Assembly (NCBI RefSeq): GCF_004802635.2 | Contig: NZ_CP046052.1 | Location: 310,001-374,000 of the forward strand | Direction: 5' to 3' | Length of the DNA: 64,000 nucleotides | From: Methylocystis heyeri | Lineage (GTDB): Bacteria; Pseudomonadota; Alphaproteobacteria; Rhizobiales; Beijerinckiaceae | Position numbers and translations under genes: made by a program | Shown here: positions 24,792 to 34,314 of the stretch, one piece after another | How positions within the stretch are numbered: position 1 is the stretch's first letter | Layout of the letters: every line of letters begins with the position of its first letter | The notes under the pieces: model-generated | What the model was told of the DNA's origin: nothing | What the model saw: the letters and a program-made list of their open reading frames with translations, nothing else | Database searches by the model: none

Positions 24792-26335
24792 AAGTGCTGG
24801 CGGTCCCGAATCCAATCGACGAATCCGGCGTCGTGAAAGGCGCCGAGCCCGACGTCCACAGCCGCATGGAGAGATTGCGTGAGCGAGCCCAGCGCGAGCG
24901 CCGCGCCCGGCTGGCGGCCGAAGAAATTCTCGAGGCCAAATCCCGCGAACTGTTCCTGCTCAACCAGACGCTCGAACGCAGGGTCGCCGAGCGCACGCAC
25001 GAACTTGAAATCGCCAAGGAGGAGGCGGTCGCTCTCGCCGAGAGAGACCAGCTGACCGGGCTGGCCAATCGGGCCAGTCTCCATTCGACGCTGAAAAAAA
25101 TCAGCGCCGGCGAAACGGGCCCATTTGTTCTGCTCGGCATCGATCTCGACCACTTCAAGGAGGTCAACGACAGCCTCGGGCACGCGGCCGGCGATCATTT
25201 GCTGCGGGAAGTCGCGCGGCGCTTTCGTGGAACGCTGCCCAAGGGTTCATTCATAGCCCGAGTGGGAGGCGACGAATTCGCCGCGGTCTGTTTCGGCGCC
25301 GAAAACATTCGCGACCTCGACCTGATATGCGCTCGGATCGTATCCGCTCTGTCGCAGCCTTGCTTTTACCGCGGCTACGAGATGTGCGTCTCCGCGTCGA
25401 TCGGAACGGCGCTCTATCCGGCCGACGCGCGCTCGATCGACGATCTGCTCCGCTACGCCGACCTCGCGCTTTACGAAACGAAGAAGAGCGGGCGCAACGG
25501 CGCAACGCGATTCTCGCCCATCATGAGCCTGCGCCTGGAAGAGACCCGCAGCCTGTCGGTGGATCTTCGGAATGCGCTCCTGAACGGAGAAGTCGAGCCC
25601 TGGTACCAGCCCAAGATCAATTTATCCACGGGCAGGCCGATCGGGGTCGAGGCGCTGGCGCGCTGGAATCATCCGGCGCGCGGCTTGGTGCCGCCGGCCG
25701 TCTTCGTTCCGATCGCCGAGGAGCATGCGCTGGTCGACGAGCTGGACCGTTACATGCTCCTGCGTGCGAGCGCGGAGGCCGCCAAATGGGTGGCGGCCGG
25801 CTTGATCGACCATCTGTCGGTCAACCTTTCGCCGCGGCATATCGAAAAGGGCGATTTCCTGGCGGATATCGACCTCGCGCTCGAAGAATCCGGCCTTCCT
25901 CCGGCCGCTCTCGAAATGGAAATCACGGAAAATCACTTCGTGAACGCGAATGCGGAGTCGCTGCCCAAGCTTGCGCGGCTCGCCGCGCGCGGCGTGACCA
26001 TTTCTCTCGACGATTTCGGCGTCGGCTATTCAAATCTGTCCTATCTCCGCAAGATCCCGCTGAAGACGGTGAAGATCGACAGGAGCTTCACCGAGGATAT
26101 CGAACATTGCGCGGATTCGCGCGCCATCATCGACGCGATCACCCGCCTTGCGAAAGCTTTCGGTCTGAACACGGTCGCGGAAGGCATCGAGACGGCGCGG
26201 CAGCTCGAGATCATTCGCAATCTCAACTGCGACGAGGGACAGGGATTTCTGTTCGCGAGACCAATGCCGGCGGACGCCTGCGAAGCGTATTTGCTGTCGC
26301 GGCGCAAGAACCCGCAACCCTGGCCGATGCTTTGA
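24785..26335 (+). CDS. GGDEF-EAL c-di-GMP enzyme paired with H-NOX
   Basis: Protein of 516 aa without membrane segments. A coiled-coil (about 25-90, RMERLRERAQRERRARLAAE...) leads into a GGDEF domain with intact GGDEF at 161-165, then an EAL domain with EAL at about 289-291, MEITEN and DDFGVGYSNLSYL. Both active sites look complete, so either synthesis or breakdown of c-di-GMP is possible. The GTG start at 24785 overlaps the H-NOX stop by 7 nt, which means coupled translation and probably a direct complex in which the coiled coil contacts H-NOX. An ATG 27 codons later is an alternative start. Confidence 0.92.
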   Translation: MLKVLAVPNPIDESGVVKGAEPDVHSRMERLRERAQRERRARLAAEEILEAKSRELFLLNQTLERRVAERTHELEIAKEEAVALAERDQLTGLANRASLHSTLKKISAGETGPFVLLGIDLDHFKEVNDSLGHAAGDHLLREVARRFRGTLPKGSFIARVGGDEFAAVCFGAENIRDLDLICARIVSALSQPCFYRGYEMCVSASIGTALYPADARSIDDLLRYADLALYETKKSGRNGATRFSPIMSLRLEETRSLSVDLRNALLNGEVEPWYQPKINLSTGRPIGVEALARWNHPARGLVPPAVFVPIAEEHALVDELDRYMLLRASAEAAKWVAAGLIDHLSVNLSPRHIEKGDFLADIDLALEESGLPPAALEMEITENHFVNANAESLPKLARLAARGVTISLDDFGVGYSNLSYLRKIPLKTVKIDRSFTEDIEHCADSRAIIDAITRLAKAFGLNTVAEGIETARQLEIIRNLNCDEGQGFLFARPMPADACEAYLLSRRKNPQPWPML

Positions 26336-26343
26336 CGCGCATT

Positions 26344-26366
26344 CGACCGGATATCCCGTCCGGTCG
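26344..26366. terminator. Bidirectional hairpin between convergent signalling genes
   Basis: CGACCGGA, 7-nt loop, TCCGGTCG. It lies 8 bp after the stop of the H-NOX partner and before the stop of the convergent PAS-GGDEF-EAL gene. No strong T-run. Confidence 0.4.
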
Positions 26367-26404
26367 AGAAACCGCGCCATGAGCGCCTGAAACCGGTTCA
26401 TCGG

Positions 26405-29400
26405 TCATACAGCCACTTTGAGCTCCAGCCTGCTTTCATGGCGTGGTCGGAACGACTCGAGGCTGAGCATTCTGGTCATCATTGCAGGGCTCAGCGGCCT
26501 TGAAAAATAATATCCCTGGAATTCCCGGCAGCCGCCTTTTTTGAGAATGTCCAGCTGTCTGGAGGTTTCGGTTCCCTCCGCGATGACTCTCATTCCAAGG
26601 CGTTGCGCGAGCGTGATGGTGGCGTCGACGACGGCGCGGCTGCGGGAAGAGGCGAGTATGTCCACGACGAATTGCTGTGCGATCTTGATCCGGTCCACCG
26701 GGAATTTCGAAAGATAATCCAGCGAAGAATAGCCCGTCCCGAAATCGTCGAGCGCTATCTTTGCGCCGAGCGCTCTGATGCTGTTGATGACGTTGTCTTC
26801 GGTCTTGGGTATGTCGATCAACACGCTTTCGGTCATCTCGATCTCGACCCGATCGGCCTGCACCCCCCTGGCGCGCAGGATCGAAGCGAGCCTCGCGGCG
26901 AAATCGATCTGCTTCTTCAATTGATGGGCGGAGACGTTGATCGCAATGGACGGGGGGGCGATTCCATGCTCGATCCACGCCGCCATCTGACGCGTGGCTT
27001 CGTTCAGAACCCAATCGCCGATCTCGATGATAAGTCCGCTGTCTTCGGCGACCGGAATGAAACGGCCGGGTCCGACGACCCCCTCGACCGGATGGAGCCA
27101 CCGGACCAGGGCCTCCACGCCAGTTATCCTTTTGCCGTCGATTTCAAACTGCGGCTGGTAACAGAGGAAAAGCTGGTTTTTGTCCACCGCCTCGCGGAGC
27201 TGGTTGAGAAGGTCGACCCTGGAGCGAACCTCGCAATCCATTTGCCTGGTGAAGACGGCGAATGTTCCGCGACGACGTTCTTTGGCGCGGTAGAGCGCCA
27301 CATCGGCGTGCGACAGGAGCAATTCGGCGGAGGGCGACTCGGGGCCAAAAATCGCGATGCCGACGGTGCCGGACGAGAGAAGCCTGATTTCTCCGATCGC
27401 ATAGGGTTCGGCCAGCGCGGCAGTCAGCTTTCCCGCCAGACCCTCGGCCTCTTTTCCGTCTCTGACATCCAGCTGAATGACGACGAACTCGTCGCCGCCG
27501 ATGCGGCAGACGATGTCGTCTCTTCTCACGCAGGAGGAAAGACGCTTCCCGACCGTGGCCAAGAAGCGGTCGCCCAGAATGTGCCCGAGCGTGTCGTTGA
27601 TGTCCTTGAAGTTGTCCAGATCGATCAGGTGAAGCGCAAAAGTGCTGTCTGCGCAATCGCGATAGCGCGAGATCAGGCCTCCCAGCGACTCCAGCAGGCT
27701 GTTCCGGTTGGGAAGTCCCGTGAGAGTATCGAAATGCGCCAGCAGCTCGATCTCCCGGACGGCCGCCTCGTGCGCCGCCTGCTCGGCGAGGGAGTCGAGC
27801 GCAAAGCTGACGCTCTCCGATATCTTCAACAGGAGCGCCCGGATTTCGTCGTCGAAATAGTCGGGCGTGTCGAAGTAAATGATCAGGACGCCGGCTACGC
27901 GGCCTTTTTCAAAGAGCGGCAGGCCGGCGCTGCTCCGCCACCCATATTTCTTTCCGCGCTCCCGCCATGGCGCGGTTTGAGGGTCCTTCGCGAAATCCTG
28001 GCACCATACCGCCACTCCCTCTCGAAAGGCGGTGCCGGTGGGGCCCTGGCCGTGTACATCCGAAGGGTCGGTGGATATGGTGATGTCCTCGGCGTAGCTG
28101 ACGCCTTGCCCGGAAGCCTGGATCATCTTCACCAATGGCGATGAATCCTCACGTACGCCCACGCAGACGAGCTTCGCTACGCCCTGATTGCACATGACGT
28201 CGCAGACGCGCGTGAAGATTTCCTGCTTCGTCTTCGCATGGACGACAGCTTCCTGGCATCCGCTCAACGCCGCGTAAAGCTTGCTGAGACGCTTGATTCT
28301 TTCTTCTTCGGCCCTCGCTTCGGTGACGTCGAAGAATGTCGCCATGAAGGATGTCCTGCTGTCGTCGAGGAAATTTGTCGCTATGACGACGGTGCGGTTC
28401 CGCCCGTCGCTGCAGCGGATCCGGGTCTCAAGCGGCTCCATCGCGGTTTTTTCCTCGCGCGCCCTGGATATGTGAGCGATCCATTTGCGTTCGGCGTAAT
28501 CTCTGTCGAACTCCTGCGGATAGGCTTTGCTGAACCAGAGCGCGAGAGTGGGTATGTCTTCGAGCCGGTAGCCGTATGCCCTCGTAAATCCGGGGTTGAC
28601 GTAAGCTACGGTGTCGTCGGAGTCGCAGATCGAAATGGGCGTTGGCGATTGATCCGCGAGCAACCGAAAGCGTCTTTCGCTATCCTCGAGAGCCTGTTTC
28701 CGCCGCCGCAGCAATTCGGCTTTCTCTCTGAGTTCCCTGGTTCTTTCCTCGACCTTCTTCTCCAGCGACCTGTTCAGGCTTTCGACGCGACGTTCGTTCT
28801 CCAGGAACGCGGCTTCGGCCTCCTTGTATCTGGTGATGTCGAACACGACGCCGAGAGCCCGTCGGGCTCGTCCGCCTTCGTCCAGAAATACTTCGCCTCT
28901 GCTTCTCACCCATCTTATCGAGCCGTCGTCCTCGCGGATGATGCGAAATTCGGCTTCATCGACCCCGCCCCGCGCCAATGCGGTCCGCATAATGGCGTCG
29001 ACGCTTTTGACGTCTTCAGGGTGAATGCGCGCGAGGAAGCTGGCGTAATCCTGGGCGCCGTTTTCGGGGATGCCGTAGATGCGATAGTAATGGTCGGAGA
29101 CGAAGGTTCTGTCTTCGTGGATATGCCAGTCCCAGGTGGCGATATTCGCCGCCGACTGGGCTAGACGCAGGCATTCGACACGCTCCCACAGCGCCTCTTC
29201 GGTTTTCTTGCGGTCGTCGATATCGATGTTGACGCCGACCCATTTCTCGATTTCGCCGTCTTGATCGAGGATCGCCGTGGCGCGGGCGTTCGTCCAGCGG
29301 TACCCTTGATCGGCGTGACGAATCCTGGCTTCGACGTCGACGTCGGCGCGAGAGGCCATCGCCTCCCGCCAGGTTTGCTGAACGCGGGCGCGATCATCCG

Positions 29401-29935
29401 GATGGACGGCGTCGAGCCAGCCGTGGCCGAGCATTTCTTCGAGCGTCTGGCCGGTGTAGGCCCGCCAGCTCGGGCTGTCCGACACGGTTTGTCCGTGTCT
29501 GTCGGCTTCCCAGATCGCCTGGGAATATTTTTCCAGAAGGCCGTGAAAGCGTTCCTCGCTCTCCGCCAGCGCTTTCCTGGTCGGTTCCTCCTGCGCGGTT
29601 TCTTCCGCGAAGACGACGACTCCGCCCAGGTCGCCGTCTGACCTGCGCCATGGACAGACTTTTGCGCGCAGGCCCGGGAGTTCGCCCGGCCGGGGCTCGA
29701 GACGGAACTCCAGCGCCGCGGCTTCGTCGTCGCGAAGGCCGCGTTCGAGATCGCCTCTAAATTTTTCGCCGAGATCGGGACGGCTTTCAAAGAGTCCGCC
29801 GCCGAGCGCGTCGCTTCCGAGCCTCGGTTCGCGCCGCCAGGCCGGGCTGGCGGCGAGACACCGCAGGTCGCGGTCGAAAACCGCAACCGCCGCGGGTGTC
29901 AGTTCGAAAAAGGATTTTAAATCGGGAATTTCCAT
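26405..29935 (-). CDS. Multi-PAS/GAF GGDEF-EAL signalling protein
   Basis: Large cytosolic sensor of 1176 aa. In order: a PAS domain (1-110, FFELTPAAVAVFDRDLRCLA), two PAS-PAC units with typical HPDD/HPED turns (about 155-270 and 275-400), a coiled coil (LEKKVEERTRELREKAELLR), a fourth PAS (about 440-560), a GAF domain (about 600-760, LYAALSGCQEAVVHAKTKQE ... SSAGLPLFEKGRVAGVLIIY), GGDEF (motif near 813) and EAL (EALVRW near 941, with DDFGTGYSSLDYLSKFP). Both catalytic motifs are intact. The start at ATG 29935 fits the first PAS; the frame extends upstream without similarity. It is convergent with the H-NOX/GGDEF-EAL operon. Confidence 0.93.
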   Translation of the reverse strand: MEIPDLKSFFELTPAAVAVFDRDLRCLAASPAWRREPRLGSDALGGGLFESRPDLGEKFRGDLERGLRDDEAAALEFRLEPRPGELPGLRAKVCPWRRSDGDLGGVVVFAEETAQEEPTRKALAESEERFHGLLEKYSQAIWEADRHGQTVSDSPSWRAYTGQTLEEMLGHGWLDAVHPDDRARVQQTWREAMASRADVDVEARIRHADQGYRWTNARATAILDQDGEIEKWVGVNIDIDDRKKTEEALWERVECLRLAQSAANIATWDWHIHEDRTFVSDHYYRIYGIPENGAQDYASFLARIHPEDVKSVDAIMRTALARGGVDEAEFRIIREDDGSIRWVRSRGEVFLDEGGRARRALGVVFDITRYKEAEAAFLENERRVESLNRSLEKKVEERTRELREKAELLRRRKQALEDSERRFRLLADQSPTPISICDSDDTVAYVNPGFTRAYGYRLEDIPTLALWFSKAYPQEFDRDYAERKWIAHISRAREEKTAMEPLETRIRCSDGRNRTVVIATNFLDDSRTSFMATFFDVTEARAEEERIKRLSKLYAALSGCQEAVVHAKTKQEIFTRVCDVMCNQGVAKLVCVGVREDSSPLVKMIQASGQGVSYAEDITISTDPSDVHGQGPTGTAFREGVAVWCQDFAKDPQTAPWRERGKKYGWRSSAGLPLFEKGRVAGVLIIYFDTPDYFDDEIRALLLKISESVSFALDSLAEQAAHEAAVREIELLAHFDTLTGLPNRNSLLESLGGLISRYRDCADSTFALHLIDLDNFKDINDTLGHILGDRFLATVGKRLSSCVRRDDIVCRIGGDEFVVIQLDVRDGKEAEGLAGKLTAALAEPYAIGEIRLLSSGTVGIAIFGPESPSAELLLSHADVALYRAKERRRGTFAVFTRQMDCEVRSRVDLLNQLREAVDKNQLFLCYQPQFEIDGKRITGVEALVRWLHPVEGVVGPGRFIPVAEDSGLIIEIGDWVLNEATRQMAAWIEHGIAPPSIAINVSAHQLKKQIDFAARLASILRARGVQADRVEIEMTESVLIDIPKTEDNVINSIRALGAKIALDDFGTGYSSLDYLSKFPVDRIKIAQQFVVDILASSRSRAVVDATITLAQRLGMRVIAEGTETSRQLDILKKGGCREFQGYYFSRPLSPAMMTRMLSLESFRPRHESRLELKVAV

Positions 29936-30141
29936 AGGACACTGTTTTCCTAGGACGAATTTTGCGCGAGAAGCCTCTGCCCGGCAGTTTAATTTTTCGT
30001 GTCCGCCGGCGTTTCGATCACTTGCGTCGCGACAATTCACCGCGCCCTCTCTGGAAGTCCTCCAAAATACCGAAATTGACGCGATTACGTTGGATTCCTT
30101 ATAGCTTGAGGCGGTTTTGCGCATCAGCGGCAGGTGCATCG

Positions 30142-31380
30142 ATGGCGTCGATTCGGTTCAGGACTAGCATCGCGCGCGGGCTTGGCGGGGCAGTGGCGCT
30201 GGTCGTGGGTTTCTCCGCGGCGGCTGTTGCGGAACAGTCCGCGCCAGCGTTATCGCCCATCGAGCAGCTCGGCTCGCGGCTGTTCTCGGACGTCTCCCTT
30301 TCCGAACCCAAAGGCGTTTCCTGCGCCTCCTGTCATGATCCGGCGCGCGCCTTTTCCGGCGTGAACGGATCTTCTGTGCCTGCTGTCGCGCGCGGGGCGC
30401 CCGCAGGGGCTTTCGGCTCGCGCAAGCCGCCGTCGGTTTCCTATGCGTCTTTTGCGCCGCCGTTCTCCTTCGTCGACAAAAAGGACGAAGAGACCGGCAA
30501 GGTCGAGAAGACGCCGGTGGGCGGCCAATTCCGCGACGGGCGCGCCAGCGATCTCATTGAGCAGGCCGGCGGACCGTTGCTCAATCCCGTCGAGATGAAC
30601 AATCCCTCGAGAGAGGCGGTCGTCGCCAAGGTCAAGGGCGGCGCCTATGCCGACCTTGCACGAACGGCCTTCGGCAAGGATGTCTTCGACAATCCAGGCC
30701 AGGCCTTCGATAAGCTCATGCAGGCGATTGCGGCCTTCGAGCGCACGGAGGCCTTCCATCCCTTTGCGTCGCGTTTCGACGCCGTGCTGCGGGGCGAAGC
30801 GAAGTTCACGCCTCTTGAAGCCAGGGGCTTCGCGCTGTTCAAGGACCCGCACAAGGGCAATTGTCTCGCCTGCCATGCGGGCGACGTGAAATCGCATGAT
30901 CCGAAAGACTGGCTGTTTACGGATTTCACCTACGACACGCTCGGCGCGCCGCGTAACGGGGCCATTCCCGCCAACGCCGCTCAAGGCAGTTTCGATCTCG
31001 GCCTGTGCGCGCGGCCGGGGCTCGCCGCTTCGGCGCCGAAGGGTTTCGAGACTGAGGGCGTCTGCGGCGCGTTCAAGGTCCCGACGCTGCGCAATGTGGC
31101 TGTGACCGCGCCCTACATGCACAATGGTTCTCTCGCCACCCTGCGCGATGCGGTCGCTTTCTACGCCACCCGCGACACGAACCCGGAACGCTGGTATCCA
31201 AAAGGAGCCGACGGCAAGGTCAGTAAATTCGATGATCTGCCTTCGACGTTTCACGCCAACGTCAATGTGAAAGAGGTTCCCTACGATCGCAAGCCGGGCC
31301 AGAAGCCGCGGCTTTCCGACGACGAGATCGACGCCATCGTCGCTTTCCTGGAGACTTTGACGGACAAGCGCGGGAATTAG
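30142..31380 (+). CDS. Diheme cytochrome c peroxidase/MauG-family protein
   Basis: Periplasmic protein of 412 aa. Signal peptide about 1-30 (GAVALVVGFSAAAVA-E), first heme motif CASCH at 61-65, second CLACH at 241-245. The later TAPYMHNGSLATLRDAVAFY is a hallmark of the CcpA/MauG family. True peroxidases use H2O2 with electrons from a small cytochrome c; MauG-like members oxidise partner proteins instead. Which type this is cannot be decided without the axial ligands. No partner gene is adjacent. The ATG at 30142 gives the signal peptide; an upstream open frame has none. Confidence 0.88.
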   Translation: MASIRFRTSIARGLGGAVALVVGFSAAAVAEQSAPALSPIEQLGSRLFSDVSLSEPKGVSCASCHDPARAFSGVNGSSVPAVARGAPAGAFGSRKPPSVSYASFAPPFSFVDKKDEETGKVEKTPVGGQFRDGRASDLIEQAGGPLLNPVEMNNPSREAVVAKVKGGAYADLARTAFGKDVFDNPGQAFDKLMQAIAAFERTEAFHPFASRFDAVLRGEAKFTPLEARGFALFKDPHKGNCLACHAGDVKSHDPKDWLFTDFTYDTLGAPRNGAIPANAAQGSFDLGLCARPGLAASAPKGFETEGVCGAFKVPTLRNVAVTAPYMHNGSLATLRDAVAFYATRDTNPERWYPKGADGKVSKFDDLPSTFHANVNVKEVPYDRKPGQKPRLSDDEIDAIVAFLETLTDKRGN

Positions 31381-31469
31381 CCCGTCTTGTTCCTTAATGG
31401 CGCGCTGGGGCGGCGGAACGCCATCCAAGGCGTGATGCGTGATCGGTCCCGGCGCCGGGAGTGACGAGC

Positions 31470-31832
31470 ATGACTTACGACGAGTACAACGCCTTCTGCG
31501 GCGCGCTGCCGGCGACGAGCCATGTCGTCCAATGGGGCGGATCGGATGTCTGGAAGGTCGGCGGGAAGGTGTTCGCGATCGGCGGCTGGGACGAGGGCGA
31601 GCCGCGCTTCACCTTCAAGGTCAGCGACATCGCCTACGAGATGCTGAAGGAGCAGCCCGGCCTGCGTCCAGCGCCTTATCTCGCCTCGCGCGGGTTGAAA
31701 TGGATCCAGCATTTCGCGGCGCCGGGCCTCTCGGACGAAGCCTTGCGCGACTATATCCGCGAGTCCCATTCGATCGTCTCGCGAGGCCTCCCGCGCAAGA
31801 AGCGGGCCGAGCTCGGACTGGATATTGCGTAG
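31470..31832 (+). CDS. MmcQ/YjbR family protein
   Basis: Protein of 120 aa with the small YjbR fold: MTYDEYNAFCGALPATSHVV, VWKVGGKVFAIGGW, FTFKVSDIAYEML, and PYLASRGLKWIQ. The family has a DNA-binding-like double-wing fold but no proven function. The ATG at 31470 is chosen as the family start; a GTG three codons earlier is possible. It stands between the peroxidase and the Tat-exported protein without a clear operon link. Confidence 0.82.
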   Translation: MTYDEYNAFCGALPATSHVVQWGGSDVWKVGGKVFAIGGWDEGEPRFTFKVSDIAYEMLKEQPGLRPAPYLASRGLKWIQHFAAPGLSDEALRDYIRESHSIVSRGLPRKKRAELGLDIA

Positions 31833-31974
31833 GCCGCAGCGGGTTTCGGCGCAGCCATGATGGTGAAAAAGCAAGGTTCGCCTGTTTGGGTTCAGCGCCC
31901 GGACGGCATGTGCTCCGATTGACTCCTCCATTGATATTTATGACTGTAGTTGCGGTTTTATAGGAGATTCTGCT

Positions 31975-33777
31975 TTGTCTGCCTCTTTCCCGGGACGGTT
32001 TGGTCGGTTCTTCTCCAGTCTTTCGCGGCGCCGTCTTCTCTTCCTCGCAGGATCCACCGCGCTCGGCGCCTCAACAGCTTTCGGACAGACGAAACCCGCG
32101 ACGAAAGCGCCAAAGCAAGACGTTCCTCCCAAAGAGACAAAGCCCGTAATATCGCTCGAGGAAACCGAGAGCGCGTGGGTCGACGTGGCGGGAGCCGATC
32201 AGCGGGAGTTTCCGCTCAACGACCCCAACATCACGGAGATCGCCGGCTACACCGAGCAGCTGAGCTACGAGCCGGGCAACACGGTCCGTCTATTCGTGCA
32301 CACGACGGCGCCGACCTATGACATAGAAATCATTCGCGACGGGCTGAAGCCCCGCACGATATGGTCCCGCTCCGGACTCAAGGGCCTTCGCCAGAACACT
32401 CCCGAAAACGCATATGCCGTCGGCTGCGGCTGGCGTGATCCTGTGGCTATCCAGGTCGATCCCGGCTGGCAATCGGGATTTTATCTGATCCTCCTGCGTG
32501 CGACGGGCGCCGATGGCCGGTCGGTCGAGCGCGAGGCCGGCTTCGTCCTGCGCCCCAAATCCGGCCAGCGCAAAAACCGCATCGTGCTGATCCTCACGAC
32601 CGTGACGGCGACCGCCTATAATGATTGGGGCGGGGCCAATTCCTACCGCAGCGTCGTCGACGGCAAATCGACCGAAACTCTCTCGCCGCGGCTGTCGCTT
32701 CAGCGGCCGTGGGCTCGCGGATTTATGCGCCTTCCGATCAACGCGCCCCGTCACTCCGACACGCCGGATCTGCCGACCGACGCCTCGCCCTATTATCCCT
32801 TCGTCGATTGGGCGCTGGCGCATGGCTATTCACGTCATTACGGCGACGGCGGCTGGGCCTATTACGAGCGCCCATTTGCTTGTTGGGCGGAGCAGAACGG
32901 CTACCAGCTCGATTACGTCACCCAGCACGACCTGCAACTGCGTCCCGATTGCGTCAGTGGCTACGCCTGCGCCGTGATCGTCGGCCACGACGAATACTGG
33001 TCGTGGGAGATGCGCGACGCCATCGAGAATTTCACGCGCAAGGGCGGTAACGTCATGCGGCTCGGCGGCAATTTCATCTGGCAGGTTCGGCTCGAGGACG
33101 ACGGTCGGACGCAGGTCTGCTACAAGACGCTTCCGGATCCCATTTCGGCGACGTCGCCCAGCCGAACCACGGTTGCGTGGGACTTCAAGATCGTCAATCG
33201 GCCGGGCGCGGCGACCTTCGGCCTGACCGGCTTCGGCGGAATTTACGTGCGGCTGGGAGCGACGACGCCTCGCGCGCCTGGAGGCTATACCGTCTACCGG
33301 CCAAACCACTGGGTTTTCGACGGCACAGACCTCTATTACGGCGATATGTTCGGGGCCGAGCCTTCGCGCATCCTCGCCTTCGAGGTCGACGGCGTGGATT
33401 ACACCTTCCGCAACGGATTGCCCTATCCGACCTATAAGGACGGCGCCCCGCAAAGCCTGGAGATATTGGCTATGGCCCCCGCCGTTCGCGGCGAGCCCAT
33501 GCCGCCGCGGCATGGGAATCTTCGCATGAATCCCATGACCGACATTCCCACGAAGAACGCGTGGCCGATTTTCTACGACATCCCCGAGGAGTGTCTCGAA
33601 TATGGCGCGGCGATGATGAGCGTCATGACCTCCGGCTCCGGACAGGTTTTCAACTCTGGATGCTGCAATTGGGTCACCGGCTTGCTGCGTGAGGACAAGA
33701 TGGTGATGACGATCACGAAAAACGTGCTCGACCGCTTTACCCGCGTCGCGGGCGGATCAAAGCCCAGGGCAGGATGA
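31975..33777 (+). CDS. Tat-exported N,N-dimethylformamidase large-subunit-like protein
   Basis: Protein of 600 aa. A twin-arginine signal (SRRRLLFLAGSTALGAS, residues about 17-33) precedes an immunoglobulin-like part and a long domain with RIVLILTTVTATAYNDWGG, a VIVGHDEYWSWEMRDAIENF segment and GGNVMRLGGNFIWQVR. These are signatures of the DmfA2-type C-terminal domain, a Class I amidotransferase-like fold that in dimethylformamidase carries a mononuclear iron site. Whether DMF is the substrate is unknown; known DMFases are cytosolic and have a small subunit, absent here. The start is a TTG at 31975 with AGGAG upstream. Confidence 0.72.
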   Translation: MSASFPGRFGRFFSSLSRRRLLFLAGSTALGASTAFGQTKPATKAPKQDVPPKETKPVISLEETESAWVDVAGADQREFPLNDPNITEIAGYTEQLSYEPGNTVRLFVHTTAPTYDIEIIRDGLKPRTIWSRSGLKGLRQNTPENAYAVGCGWRDPVAIQVDPGWQSGFYLILLRATGADGRSVEREAGFVLRPKSGQRKNRIVLILTTVTATAYNDWGGANSYRSVVDGKSTETLSPRLSLQRPWARGFMRLPINAPRHSDTPDLPTDASPYYPFVDWALAHGYSRHYGDGGWAYYERPFACWAEQNGYQLDYVTQHDLQLRPDCVSGYACAVIVGHDEYWSWEMRDAIENFTRKGGNVMRLGGNFIWQVRLEDDGRTQVCYKTLPDPISATSPSRTTVAWDFKIVNRPGAATFGLTGFGGIYVRLGATTPRAPGGYTVYRPNHWVFDGTDLYYGDMFGAEPSRILAFEVDGVDYTFRNGLPYPTYKDGAPQSLEILAMAPAVRGEPMPPRHGNLRMNPMTDIPTKNAWPIFYDIPEECLEYGAAMMSVMTSGSGQVFNSGCCNWVTGLLREDKMVMTITKNVLDRFTRVAGGSKPRAG

Positions 33778-33792
33778 GCGTAAGGTCCTCGA

Positions 33793-34035
33793 TCAATAGT
33801 GATGACGTTTGTGGCGGTGGCTGCGATGCGACCCGCCGCCCCTGACGCCCCAGCTCGAAGCGATGGCCGGTCCGGCGGTCGCACCCACGACTCCGCCGGC
33901 CACGAGGCCGATCGGCCCGCCCACGATGGCTCCCGAGACGGCGCCGAGCCCGCCGTCGAGCGTTCTTTCCGGCGTGCAGGCGGCGAGCGCGCCGCCAAAT
34001 CCGCCGAGGACGACGGCAAAAACAAGCTTTCTCAT
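33793..34035 (-). CDS. Small glycine-zipper lipoprotein
   Basis: Protein of 80 aa. The signal ends in a lipobox (GALAAC, Cys at about 19), so it should be lipid-anchored. A Gly-rich hydrophobic hairpin follows (LGAVSGAIVGGPIGLVAGGV), the glycine-zipper pattern of many small envelope proteins, and a basic His/Arg tail (HRSHRHKRHHY). Role unknown. The ATG at 34035 has TTGGAG upstream. Convergent with the dimethylformamidase-like gene, stops 15 bp apart. Confidence 0.7.
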   Translation of the reverse strand: MRKLVFAVVLGGFGGALAACTPERTLDGGLGAVSGAIVGGPIGLVAGGVVGATAGPAIASSWGVRGGGSHRSHRHKRHHY

Positions 34036-34102
34036 TGGAACTCCAACCGAATCGCGTCGCAGCGACCCTGGGTTCAAAGCGGGGCCAAACTGTGGCTGGA
34101 GC

Positions 34103-34199
34103 GTTTCCAGCCGGAGTGGAGCCGGTTCGGCTTAGGAAACGCGTTAAAACAAAAGCCAAGGGCGTTTTCATGTTTCCTTGAAAATGAAAACACCTTTGG
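34103..34199. repeat. Dispersed palindromic repeat copy
   Basis: GAGCGTTTCCAGCCGGAGTGG...AACGCGTTAAAACAAAAGCC, then TTTTCATGTTTCCTTGAAAATGAAAACACC. It is the same composite module as at 18.2 kb, in the plus orientation, between the lipoprotein start and proA. Confidence 0.85.
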
Positions 34200-34314
34200 C
34201 CGGGGCTGCGAGGAGGCGCGCGCCGCCGTGGTTGGAGCTATGGCGGCTTTTGCGCAAAGGGCTCCGGCGTGCTAGCCCTGTGCGCTTGAAGAAATTGCAA
34301 ATCCCGCCGGAACC

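Noticed and set aside
30142-31380. Assigning the diheme protein as MbnH or MauG proper
   Set aside because: No MbnP-like or methylamine dehydrogenase genes are adjacent and the axial ligands cannot be assigned, so only the family is given.
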